This document shows, piece by piece, positions 26,516 through 34,864 of a stretch of 64,000 bases of DNA. Each line of letters starts with the position of its first letter. Position 1 is the stretch's first letter. The stretch comes from CAIYRG01 sp963747255 (lineage in GTDB: Bacteria; Pseudomonadota; Alphaproteobacteria; Micropepsales; Micropepsaceae). Under the pieces are notes generated by a model. That model saw only the letters and a program-made list of their open reading frames with translations. It searched no databases and had not been told where the DNA came from. Made by a program: the position numbers and the translations under genes. The stretch covers positions 372,001-436,000 of the forward strand of contig CAVVEG010000017.1 in NCBI GenBank assembly GCA_963747255.1, read 5' to 3'.

Positions 26516-27409
26516 AACAGGACCACCGGCACCAACCGCCATCGGGGCGGATTGCCTATGTCAATGGCCGCTATCTGCCGCATGCGCAGGCTTCCGTGCA
26601 TATCGAGGATCGCGGTCTGCAATTCGCCGACGCCGTTTATGAAGTTTGCGCCGTTCTGGACGGGCGCCTGATCGACGAACAGGGCCACACGGAGCGTTTG
26701 GGCCGCAGTCTGGCGGCCCTGACTATGCCCATGCCGACGTCGCCGGCGGCGCTTGGCATCGTCATGCGCGAACTGGTTCGCCGCAATCGCCTGCGGAACG
26801 GGTTGCTCTATCTTCAGGTCACACGCGGGGCGTATCGGCGCGACCATGCCATTCCCGGGAACCCCAAACTCTCGCTGCTGATGACCGCGCGGTCCTTCGA
26901 TGTTGCGGCCGTCGGGAAACGCCGGGCCGAGGGGATTGCCGTTGTGACACTTCCCGATCTGCGCTGGGGGCGCTGCGACATCAAGACAACCGGTCTTCTC
27001 GCCAACACGCTGGCCAAAACCGAGGCGCGGAAACGCGGGGCTTTCGAGGCTTGGCTTTTCGATGCCGATTTCATGATCACCGAGGGCACATCCAGCAATG
27101 CCTGGATCGTCACCGCAGACGGCGTTCTGGTGACCCGGCACTTGTCGAGGAACATCCTCGCCGGCGTCACCCGGGCCGGTGTATTGGCGGCGCTTTCTTC
27201 CGAATTCCGGAATTCGCGTCGAAGAAAGACCGTTCAGTGTCAATGAAGCACTGACCGCGCGCGAGGCGTTCATCACCTCGGCTTCCGGCGGCGTTATCCC
27301 GGTTGTCTCCATCGACGGGAAATCGCTGGGAAATGGCAGGCCTGGTCCCGTGGCGCGCCTGGTCCATTCGCTTTACTCCCATCTCGCCGGAACTTCGGCC
27401 GCTGCGTGA
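26512..27409 (+). CDS. dat: D-amino acid aminotransferase (frameshift near 27205)
   Basis: PLP fold-IV aminotransferase. The GTG start at 26512 overlaps the ntrX stop (GTGA). The first frame reads GRIAYVNGRYLPHAQASVHIEDRGLQFADAVYEV, DIKTTGLLANTLAKTEA (PLP Lys in IKTTGLL) and FMITEGTSSNAWIV. At about 27205, inside GAATTCCGGAATTC, the frame shifts; the other frame continues GIRVEERPFSVNEALTAREAFITSASGGVIPVV to a stop at 27409. Joined length about 298, normal for the family. Probably one base of sequencing error. Position between ntrX and hfq is the usual one in Rhizobiales and relatives. Product likely supplies D-glutamate or D-alanine. Confidence 0.85.
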
Positions 27410-27520
27410 TGTGGTTTTAGGCTTCGCATTCCGGGCAAACGCTTATATGGTTCGCTTCGCGCGCCGCATTGTCGCGCCGGATGCGTTCAGCTCCGCCCGC
27501 ATAAAAAATGGGGTTCACCC

Positions 27521-27772
27521 ATGAACGAAAAGCCACAGAACCTTCAGGACACATTTCTTAATTCGGTCCGCAAGAGCAAAACTTCGGTAACCATCTATCT
27601 CGTCAACGGCGTGAAGTTGCAGGGAAATATCACCTGGTTCGACAATTTCTGCGTCCTCCTGCGGCGCGACGGTCAGGTGCAGCTGGTTTACAAACACGCG
27701 ATCTCAACCGTGATGCCACTCGGTCCCGTGCAACTGCAGGACCATGAATCGACCGGGGCGAGCGAGCCCTGA
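27521..27772 (+). CDS. hfq: RNA chaperone Hfq
   Basis: 83 residues. Sm1 motif LQDTFLNSVRKSKTSVTIYLVNGVKLQGNITWFDNFCVLL and Sm2 motif QLVYKHAISTVMPLGP are intact. It forms a hexamer that pairs small RNAs with mRNAs. It stands in the usual hfq-hflX order. Its stop (TGA, 27770-27772) overlaps the region where hflX begins. Confidence 0.98.
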   Translation: MNEKPQNLQDTFLNSVRKSKTSVTIYLVNGVKLQGNITWFDNFCVLLRRDGQVQLVYKHAISTVMPLGPVQLQDHESTGASEP

Positions 27773-29151
27773 GACGTTCTCAAGCGTCCAGGGCAGCCGG
27801 GGCGCGCAGCACGGCTACGCGGAAAACGCCACGCGCCATCGTCCTCCATGTCGCGAAAAAATCAGGCTCACCGTCCGGGCGACGCGAAAAATCACGACTC
27901 GAAGAAGCAATCGCTCTGACCAGAGCGATTGGTCTCGAGGTCGTCGACTGGTCGATTGCCACAATCGCGCGCGCCACGCCCGCCACATTGATCGGTTCGG
28001 GAAAAGTCGAGGAGTTGAAGACCGTCTGCCAGGCGGCGGAGGCTGAAGTTGTCATCGTCAACTCGGCGCTTTCGCCGGTCCAGCAACGCAATCTGGAACG
28101 CGCCTGGGGCGCCAAGGTCCTCGACCGGACGGCGCTGATTCTGGAGATTTTTGGTGAGCGCGCGAAGACCCGCGAAGGCCGCCTGCAGGTCGAACTGGCG
28201 CATCTGACTTATCAGCGCTCCCGCCTGGTGCGAAGCTGGACCCATCTGGAGCGGCAACGCGGAGGATTTGGCTTTCTCGGTGGTCCCGGTGAAACCCAGA
28301 TCGAGACGGACCGCAGGCTGATCGGCGAGCGTATCGCCAAAATCAAGGCCGAACTGGAAGAGGTGAAGCGCACGCGGGGTTTGCACCGCCGCGCGCGCAA
28401 ACGCGTGCCTTATCCCGTGGTGGCTCTGGTCGGTTACACCAATGCCGGAAAGTCCACGCTGTTCAACCGGCTGACTTCCGCGGAAGTGCTGGCGAAGGAC
28501 ATGCTGTTCGCCACCCTCGATCCCACCATGCGGGGCCTGAAACTTCCCTCCGGGCGGAAAATAATCCTGTCCGACACGGTGGGTTTCATTGCCGATCTGC
28601 CGACCCAGCTGGTTGCGGCGTTTCGCGCCACTCTCGAGGAAGTCCTGGAAGCCGACGTGATCCTGCATGTTCGCGATATTGCGCATGATGAAAGCGAGGC
28701 GCAGAGACGCGACGTGGAAAAGGTGCTGCGCGAGCTCGGGGTCGAGGAAGACGAGCGCACCATCATCGAGATTCTGAACAAGATCGATCTCATCGAACCG
28801 GACGTTCGAGCCTCGATGCTGACCCGCAACAAGGCAAAATCCGGAAAATCCGCATCCGGGCCGATTGCGGTTTCCGCAGTGACGGGGCAGGGGACGGACG
28901 ATCTTCTGCTCGCGCTCGACCGCGTGCTCGGACAGGCCGAAACGCTCGTCCGCCTGAAGCTGGACCCGGCCGATGGAGCCGGCGTGGCCTGGGCCTACGA
29001 AAACGGACGCGTGCTGGAGCGCAGGCAAGGCGAAAAAGCCATCTATCTGGTGATCGCCGGAGATCCCTCGACGGTCGATCGCTTCACGGCCCATTACCGC
29101 GGCAGGATTGAAATTATCGATCCGGAACAACGCCGCAGGGTGACTTCCTGA
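27744..29151 (+). CDS. hflX: GTPase HflX (start unresolved)
   Basis: GTPase that splits or rescues stalled ribosomes. The conserved frame covers RAIVLHVAKKSGSPSGRREKSRLEEAIALTRAIG (from about 27835), LIGSGKVEELK, RTALILEIFGERAKTREGRLQVELAHLTY, GGPGETQIETDRRLI, and the G domain VALVGYTNAGKST, DTVGFIADLP, NKIDL. There is no ATG, GTG or TTG in that frame between its upstream stop (27745-27747) and the internal TTG at 27988, which would cut off the conserved N-terminus. Either the start is a CTG at 27769 overlapping the hfq stop, or the ATG at 27744 is correct and one base is wrong before 27830. Coordinates follow the second reading. Confidence 0.85.
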
Positions 29152-29161
29152 GGGGTGTTTT

Positions 29162-29974
29162 TCAGCCGGCGTGTTCCGTCTGTTTCGCCTCCTGCCAGAG
29201 CGCCTCCATTTCATCGAGGGAAGCCTCCTGCAGCGTCCTTCCGCGGGATTTCAACCCGGTCTCTATCGCTCTGAAACGTCGCATGAATTTCGCATTGGCC
29301 CCGCGCAAAGCCTGTTCGGGATCGAGCTTCAGATGCCGCGCCAAATTGGCCATGGCAAACAGCAGATCGCCGAATTCTTCGGCCACCTTGGCCGCATCGC
29401 CACAATCTGCGGCCTCCGCCAACTCACGCGATTCCTCCGCGATTTTGTCTGCAACCGTCATCGCGCTCGGCCAGTCGAAACCAACCTCCGCCGCGCGATT
29501 CTGCAGCTTGATCGCTCGCATGAGCGCCGGGAGGGCCGCGGGCACATCGTCCAGATGTCCTTCCGCCCGATCGCGTTTCGCGGCGCGTTCATGGCGTTTG
29601 ATTTCTTCCCAGGCACGGGTGACGCCGGAGGCGCTTCGAACGTCCGATGTGGCGAACACATGCGGATGGCGGCGGATCATCTTTTCGCAGATGCCCTCGA
29701 CAACATCGGCAAAACCAAACAAACCGCGCTCGTCGGCCATCTGCGAATGAAACACGACCTGCAGCAGCAGGTCGCCCAATTCGTCCTTCAGAGATGCGTA
29801 ATCGCCGGCTTCAATGGCGGAAGCGACCTCATAGGCTTCCTCGATCGTGTAAGGCGCGATCGTCGAAAAATTCTGTTCGAGATCCCACGGGCAGCCGCTT
29901 TGCGGGTCGCGCAGGCGGCGCATGATTTCCAGAAGCCGCGTGATGTTTCCACGCGCAGGCGATGGGTTGATCAT
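29162..29974 (-). CDS. mazG: nucleoside triphosphate pyrophosphohydrolase MazG
   Basis: 270 residues, two MazG domains in tandem. First: RLRDPQSGCPWDLEQNFSTIAPYTIEEAYEVASAIEAGDYASLKDELGDLLLQVVFHSQMA; second: VADKIAEESRELAEAADCGDAAKVAEEFGDLLFAMANLARHL. EExxE and ExxD helices bind Mg and are complete. It removes pyrophosphate from NTPs and clears aberrant nucleotides. The ATG at 29974 fits family starts; a longer frame adds 20 unrelated residues. It converges with hflX, and only 80 bp upstream of its start lies the IS3 remnant, so its promoter region may be altered. Confidence 0.95.
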   Translation of the reverse strand: MINPSPARGNITRLLEIMRRLRDPQSGCPWDLEQNFSTIAPYTIEEAYEVASAIEAGDYASLKDELGDLLLQVVFHSQMADERGLFGFADVVEGICEKMIRRHPHVFATSDVRSASGVTRAWEEIKRHERAAKRDRAEGHLDDVPAALPALMRAIKLQNRAAEVGFDWPSAMTVADKIAEESRELAEAADCGDAAKVAEEFGDLLFAMANLARHLKLDPEQALRGANAKFMRRFRAIETGLKSRGRTLQEASLDEMEALWQEAKQTEHAG

Positions 29975-30054
29975 CCGGTATGGTGTCGCGAAACAGCTGC
30001 CGGCAGTCAATTGTGGTGGCAAGCCCTCGACCAAAAACGCGTATAAGCGATATT

Positions 30055-30363
30055 ATGGGAAATACTGCGGCAGTATTATACCTGACGACGAGACGGCGGT
30101 TTACGGGCGAGTTCAAGGCGCGAGTGGCGCTGGAGGCATTGCGGGGAGACGAGACGGTCCAGGAGATAGCCTGGAAGCACAAGGTGCATCCGAATCAGGT
30201 GAGCAGCTGGAAGCGCCAGGCGATCGATGGCCTGAGGGAAGTGTTTTCGAACGGGGCGGACCGCGAGTGGCAGGATCGCGAGACAGAGGTTCGCGATCTT
30301 CACGCCAAGATCGGCCAGTTGACGGTGGAACGGGATTTTTTGGCCGGCGGGCTCGAGCGATGA
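30055..30363 (+). CDS. IS3-family OrfA (transposase helix-turn-helix)
   Basis: About 102 residues: RRRFTGEFKARVALEALRGDETVQEIAWKHKVHPNQVSSWKRQAIDGLREVFS, then a leucine-zipper-like tail ending FLAGGLER. Typical HTH_Tnp_1 OrfA. The first 16 residues (GNTAAVLYLTT) are unlike the family and probably come from fused flanking DNA after loss of the left end. It overlaps orfB (ATGA at 30360-30363), the usual site of translational coupling. Confidence 0.8.
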   Translation: MGNTAAVLYLTTRRRFTGEFKARVALEALRGDETVQEIAWKHKVHPNQVSSWKRQAIDGLREVFSNGADREWQDRETEVRDLHAKIGQLTVERDFLAGGLER

Positions 30364-31289
30364 GCCGGGAGGAACGCAAGGCGATGATCGCGCCTGATCG
30401 CCGCGGTTTGAGCTTGAGCTGTCAATGCCGGCTTCTCTCGATCAGCCGGTCGTCGTTCTATTACGCGCCGAAGGGAGAGAGCTCGGAGAACCTGGCGCTG
30501 ATGCGCCGCATCGATGAACTGTTTCTCAAATATCCCTTCTTCGGCAGCCGGCAAATGGTGCGCCAGTTGCGGCGGGAGGGTGTTGGTGTCGGCCGTCATC
30601 GGGTGCGCCGCCTGATGCGCCTGATGGGACTGGAGGCGATCTATCAGGCGCCGAGAACCAGCGCGCCACACCCGGCGCATCGGATTTATCCTTATCTGCT
30701 GCGGAACCTGAGGTCGATCCGCCGCGATCATGTGTGGTGCGCCGACATCACCTACATCGCGGTGCGGCGCGGGTTCCTGTATCTGGTCGCGATCATGGAT
30801 TGGGCGACGCGCCATGTCCTGGCGTGGCGGCTGTCGAACACCATGGATGCCGGTTCTGCATCGAGGCGTTGAACGAGGCTCTGCCGAGATACGGCAGACC
30901 CGAGATATTCAACACCGACCAGGGCAGCCAGTTCACCAGCCTCGACTTCACCGGCGTGCTCAAGGGCGCAGAGATCGCGATCTCCATGGACGGGCGGGGA
31001 CGGTGCATGGACAACATCTTCATCGAACGCCTGTGGCGGTCGCTGAAATACGAGGCCGTCTACCTGCACGAGATGACCGACGGCTTCGCGGCCGAGCGCG
31101 TCATCGGCGCGTGGGTCCGCTTCCACAATACCGAGCGGCCGCACTCGGCACTTGACGGCGAGACGCCCGCGGAAGCCTACGGCATCGCAGCCTGTGGATA
31201 TGATGGACAAGGCTAGCGCCTTGCCCACATCCGGGCAGGCCCAACAGCAACAAAAAGCGTTCAACCAGATCGGAAGTTTGGCAGCGTGA
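30360..31289 (+). pseudogene. IS3-family OrfB transposase (two frameshifts)
   Basis: MSREERKAMIAPDRRGLSLSCQ ... HVWCADITYIAVRRGFLYLVAIMDW is the start of the rve integrase domain (first catalytic Asp in CADITY). At about 30855 one base is lost (GGTTCTGC for GGCTTCTGC); the frame then gives ALPRYGRPEIFNTDQGSQFTS (second Asp) and DGRGRCMDNIFIERLWRSLKYEAVYL (Glu). A second shift near 31190 returns to DMMDKASALPTSGQ ... FNQIGSLAA and the stop at 31289. All catalytic residues remain, but split among frames. Confidence 0.85.
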
Positions 31290-31640
31290 TCAGCAACCGG
31301 AATACACCTTAACTTCGCTGCCGACCTGTCCAACGAACCGGGACCACCTGCTGAAAGCCATGTTCGTGAGCGCACCTAACTAGGAACATATAACAAAGCA
31401 GTTAGATCTTGTCTCCTGAACGCCTTTCTTGGCTCCAAACGACTGTGGTCTCTGGAGTTTTGTTTTAGCCGTCTTCGGAAAACTGGAATGGAGCGCATCT
31501 CCAGAGATCAGAAGTTCGGTTCACGCGGATACAAATTCTAGATAGGCCATGATAAGTTCAACTCGGGATAGGCAGCGGATTGACTATGTACAAGCGTGAA
31601 AGCGTGACTTTTCAACGTCAGATGGATACATATTGTCACC
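31290..31640. other. non-coding stretch between IS3 remnant and second element
   Basis: Holds the presumed right end of the IS3 remnant and AT-richer sequence than its surroundings. I see no convincing reading frame, tRNA or repeat, and no inverted repeat like that of the intact IS1595 element. Confidence 0.5.
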
Positions 31641-31811
31641 ATGCCAAAACTCAAAGAACCACCATAGGGGCCGATTGATGAAGAAGCAACGCTAATGCGG
31701 CTGCTGAAAACGCCGCACAAAGACCATGCGCCAGTGAAGGCCACCAAGCCTAAAGCGAGTCGCCCAAAGCCGCCTGGCAAGAAGGCCACGAGGGCTCAAT
31801 CGTCGCCATAA
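31641..31811 (+). pseudogene. small LLKTP(H)K-type passenger protein with an in-frame stop
   Basis: Reads MPKLKEPP, a TAG at 31665-31667, then GPIDEEATLMRLLKTPHKDH and a Pro/Lys-rich tail (KATKPKASRPKPPGKK). Without the TAG this is a 56-residue basic protein. Its layout (helix with LMRLL, TPxK, basic tail) resembles the small passenger in the intact IS1595 element. It is convergent with the zinc-ribbon gene, overlapping it by 16 bases. Translation could start at the ATG at 31695. Function unknown. Confidence 0.45.
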
Positions 31812-32289
31812 TTGCCGTCGATGAGATGGGCGAGAATCTTGCCGTTGTGTAGCCCACGGATGAAAACATCGTAGCGTCCATCGTCCGGCATATCGGCGCA
31901 AAAGATTGTTAGCGCAGTCGCAACCTTGTTATCGTGCTGGATACGCGCCCACGCCAGTTCGTCGATGTCAGCCCACGTAGCGCCCTTGCCATCGTGATCG
32001 CGGGTGAGGCGCATCCCGGCGGCGACAAGCCCCTGTAAATTTTCACGGCACTGACTGCGCTTTGCGAGCAAGTCCCGCACAACCCGGCCGCCGGAGATGA
32101 CGGCGACGGTCCACTTGGGCCAAGGATGGCCCCGGCCGCAATCGCCATAGCCAAAACGGCCGCGATCACAAAAAAGATTTTGCCACATCCGCCACGTTGA
32201 GCGTTAGCATTAGACGCCCCGCATTGCGGACATGTTTTGGCTTCGGATGAAATCTCCTTTCCGCATTCACGGCACCGGATAAAAGCCAT
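31796..32289 (-). pseudogene. zinc-ribbon membrane protein (frameshifted passenger)
   Basis: From the ATG at 32289: MAFIRCRECGKEISSEAKTC then PQCGASN is a zinc ribbon (two CxxC), followed by a membrane helix (IFFVIAAVLAMAIAAGAILG). Near 32115 the frame shifts, and the other frame continues with KWTVAVISGGRVVRDLLAKRS, ARIQHDNKVATALTIFCADMPDDGRYDVFIRGLHNGKILAHLIDG to 31796. Joined length about 164 residues. Double zinc ribbon plus one helix is a common architecture of short membrane proteins of unknown function. Confidence 0.55.
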
Positions 32290-32340
32290 CTTGGATTGCG
32301 CGAACCGACACTGCACAACCGCGCGGGCGCACGGCGATGG

Positions 32341-32718
32341 CTAATTTGCCTTACTCTTATCGTCTGGCGTCCGTGCAGCCTCTTGCAGAAGGCGGGATAT
32401 TTCTAGAGCCGACCTGCGATCAAAATCGAACTTCAGCCATCCGAAACTTTCGGTTCGGAGAGCCATCGTTGGGTGGCCGGAAACGCAGTCGAATCCGATC
32501 ATATAGTTGGTCGCTTCTTGCTGGTGGACCTTCTCCACATGCGGAAATAACCGGGGAATCTCTGGTTTCATATTCGCTCGAATTGTCGCCATAGCACCGA
32601 TCAGCCTGTACAGATAGGCCGCTCTCATTTGCATGACGGATGGCCCCAGAGTGATTTGGAAAGTCTCTCCGTCCGGAAGCAATTGAACGTTTAACTGGAT
32701 AGCCACCGACGCCCCCAA
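32341..32718 (-). CDS. hypothetical protein (passenger)
   Basis: 125 residues, intact: VAIQLNVQLLPDGETFQITLGPSVMQMRAAYLYRLIGAMATIRANMKPEI ... SFGWLKFDFDRRSALEISRLLQEAART. The sequence is well mixed and protein-like, with no membrane helix and no family I recognise. The start shown is a TTG at 32718; the GTG at 32706 is an alternative. It overlaps the 40-residue gene upstream. It lies on the same strand as the transposase and presumably belongs to the element. Confidence 0.5.
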   Translation of the reverse strand: MGASVAIQLNVQLLPDGETFQITLGPSVMQMRAAYLYRLIGAMATIRANMKPEIPRLFPHVEKVHQQEATNYMIGFDCVSGHPTMALRTESFGWLKFDFDRRSALEISRLLQEAARTPDDKSKAN

Positions 32719-32813
32719 GGTTTGCGCTTCTTGTGAGTTACTGCAAAGCCGTGCTTCTTACGCCAGCGAATAAACGCCAGCGCGTTCTGCTTAATCGTGC
32801 GCGGCTTCGCCAA
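32691..32813 (-). CDS. 40-residue basic protein (passenger)
   Basis: TTG start at 32813: MAKPRTIKQNALAFIRWRKK then HGFAVTHKKRKPWGRRWLSS, stop at 32691. 16 of 40 residues are Lys, Arg or His. The start lies inside the 3' end of the transposase gene in another frame, and the end overlaps the next gene. Strong bias and clear helix-like first half suggest a real, possibly nucleic-acid-binding peptide; no family recognised. Confidence 0.4.
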   Translation of the reverse strand: MAKPRTIKQNALAFIRWRKKHGFAVTHKKRKPWGRRWLSS

Positions 32814-33652
32814 TCCGCCGATAGGTCAAACGCTTACCCGCGATGCCCTGCAAGGCGATGTCTGAGCGCATATAGTCGCTGTAACCAAGGCGGACACGGT
32901 AGCTCATCCTGAAATCAAATTCGGCCAGATAGCGTTCCAGATGTTGCTCGCTCATGTGCTGGTAGGTGCCGATCAAACCACGCTTGAAGATCGAAAAGAA
33001 GCCTTCAGCCGAATTCGTATGAACTTTCTGGCCTGCCTCAGTGGTGCGGACAAACTGCTTGTTGTGGTTCACGGCTTCACGCTGAACGAAAGGCCAAACT
33101 GATTTGTAATGGCACGCGCCGTCGGTATGCAAAGTGCTCTCCGGGGCGACGTTCTGCCAGATCATGCCATGAACCTGAGAGCCGATTGGGCCTTCCGCGC
33201 CAGTCAGCTTGCGCGAGCGTGCGCGACCGCCGCGTTCGACCAAGGTTACGAATTTCATGTTCCCATGCTTGTGTGGGCGCGTGTGCTTGCGATGGGCCAA
33301 GTTCGGCTTCATCGAACTGCACGATCTGGCCTTCGCCGCCCAGCTTGCCGGGATCGCCCGGAACCATCGCTTCGCGGATACGCATGGACATGAACCACGC
33401 GGTTTTGACCGTCACGCCCAACATGCGGGAAAGCTGCTGCGAACTGGATGCCTTTCTTGGACGAACAAAGCAGATGGTTCGCATAGAGCCATGTGTGCAG
33501 GGGCAACTTTGAACGCTCAAAGACGGTTCCGACGGTGACCGTGAACTGCTTACGGCAAGCGTTGCAGAACAGAAGGCCAGCGCGTCCGCCTTCAATGCGG
33601 GAAGCGCGGTTCGATCACGCCACAATGCGGGCAGACCGGGCCATAATATCAC
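32791..33652 (-). pseudogene. IS1595-like transposase, 5' truncated and frameshifted
   Basis: Near 33650 the frame opens with YGPVCPHCGVIEPRF, the zinc ribbon, with the preceding 20-40 residues missing. After shifts it reads FFVRPRKASSSQQLSRMLGVTVKTAWFM-like sequence, GGEGQIVQFDEAELG (first Asp; E for T), then HKHGNMKFVTLVERGGRARS, STLHTDGACHYKSVW (second Asp), TNSAEGFFSIFKRGLIGTYQHMSEQHLERYLAEFDFRM, and ends GKRLTYRRIGEAAHD. Clearly the same family as the transposase at 21749-22726 but a different member. Confidence 0.75.
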
Positions 33653-33718
33653 CAATTATGCCAGTGACTTGTGTGCGCCGGAAACGCCACCGAAGATGAC
33701 CCCGCCGGGAGAAAGCAC

Positions 33719-34864
33719 ATGAGCATCGAAGTCCAGCGTTACCGCCGCATTCTCACCACCCATGTCGGAAGTCTGCCGCGGCCCGAGGCGCTTTCGGAAA
33801 TGATGGCGAGCGGCACAGCACCGCATCCTCCGGGTTTCGGCCAGGCGGTGCGCGCCGCGGTCGAAGACATTGTCCGGCGCCAGGCGGATTGCGGCATCGA
33901 CATTGTGGATGACGGCGAGCAATCAAAACCGGGCTTTATCACCTATATTCACGAGCGCCTCGGCGGCATGGAAGCTCGCACCGACAATCCGGAACAACTC
34001 GACACGCGTGAGCGACGCGCGTTTCCTGAATTTTACGCTCACGGACATTCCGGCTCCCGCCCGCCGCCGATGGCCTGCACCGGACCTGTCCGCTATATCG
34101 GCCAGATGCAGCTTCAGGCCGATATTCAGAACCTCAAGGCGGCGCTGCAAAGTGTCAGTGTCGAAGATGCATTCATGCCTGCGGTGTCTCCGGGCCAAAT
34201 TCAGCGTTATCACCTGAACCGCTATTACCCGACGGACGACGATTTTCTGATCGCGATTGGTGAAGCCATGCGCGAGGAATACCAGGCGATCATCGCCGCG
34301 GGCTTCATGCTCCAGATCGACGACCCGCATCTCGCGATGCACTACATGCTTGAGCCGGATTTAAGCGTCGAGGACACAAGGCGCTGGGCCAATCATTACG
34401 TCGAAATCCTGAACCACGCGCTGCGCGATCTTCCGGTCGAGCGCATCCGCCATCACACCTGCTACGGCATCAATATGGGTCCACGGATATACGACATCGA
34501 GTTCCGGCACCTGATCGACATCGTCCTGAAGATACGTGCGAATTTCTACTCGTTCGAGGCAGCAAATCCGCGGCATGAACACGAATGGCGGCTCTGGGAA
34601 AGCATCAGGCTGGCGCCCGGCAAAGCCATCATTCCCGGTGTGATCAGCCATTGCACGGTGCTTGTAGAACATCCGGAACTGGTCTCCGAACGCATCCAGC
34701 GTTTCGCACGTGTCGTTGGCCGGGAGAACGTCATCGCCGGAGCGGACTGCGGTTTTGCCTCCATGCCCCGCGCCGTACCGGAGGTGCACCCAACCATTGT
34801 GTGGGAGAAATTCAGAAGCCTTTCCGAAGGCGCCCGCCTCGCCTCCCGCGCGCTCTGGAATTAG
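33719..34864 (+). CDS. cobalamin-independent methionine synthase II family protein (MetE C-terminal-like)
   Basis: 381 residues of the MetE/UROD-like barrel. Zinc-site elements are visible: HHTCYGINMGPRIY (HxC), FYSFEAANPRHEHEW (Glu) and IAGADCGFASMPRA (final Cys). N-terminal ILTTHVGSLPRPEAL is standard for this single-domain group. It probably moves a methyl or alkyl group between a thiol and a donor; the true donor is unknown because it lacks the MetE N-terminal half. The ATG at 33719 has GGAGAAAG upstream; a longer frame adds unrelated residues. It is the first intact gene after the mobile scar and overlaps the metallohydrolase stop by four bases. Confidence 0.88.
   Translation: MSIEVQRYRRILTTHVGSLPRPEALSEMMASGTAPHPPGFGQAVRAAVEDIVRRQADCGIDIVDDGEQSKPGFITYIHERLGGMEARTDNPEQLDTRERRAFPEFYAHGHSGSRPPPMACTGPVRYIGQMQLQADIQNLKAALQSVSVEDAFMPAVSPGQIQRYHLNRYYPTDDDFLIAIGEAMREEYQAIIAAGFMLQIDDPHLAMHYMLEPDLSVEDTRRWANHYVEILNHALRDLPVERIRHHTCYGINMGPRIYDIEFRHLIDIVLKIRANFYSFEAANPRHEHEWRLWESIRLAPGKAIIPGVISHCTVLVEHPELVSERIQRFARVVGRENVIAGADCGFASMPRAVPEVHPTIVWEKFRSLSEGARLASRALWN

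Larger units (their letters stand above)
30055..31350 (+). mobile_element. IS3-family insertion sequence remnant
   Basis: Contains the two-ORF layout of IS3 elements (orfA, then overlapping orfB). orfB is broken by two shifts. The right end probably lies in the stretch ending near CCGGGACCACC (about 31350), but no matching inverted copy is present upstream of orfA within the 80 bp to mazG. The left end therefore looks lost or replaced. A 7-base palindrome arm pair AATACTG/CAGTATT sits at 30061-30077 at this junction. Confidence 0.75.
31641..33652. mobile_element. truncated IS1595-like element with small passenger genes
   Basis: A degraded IS1595-type transposase lacking its N-terminus (minus strand, to about 33652), followed downstream by a 40-residue basic protein, a 125-residue protein, a zinc-ribbon protein and, on the other strand, a small TPxK-type protein. 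No end repeats could be found: the right end stops inside the transposase coding region and the left end is not defined. Layout parallels the intact element at 20275-22791 (transposase, then passengers on the same strand, and a small opposing gene). Confidence 0.6.
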
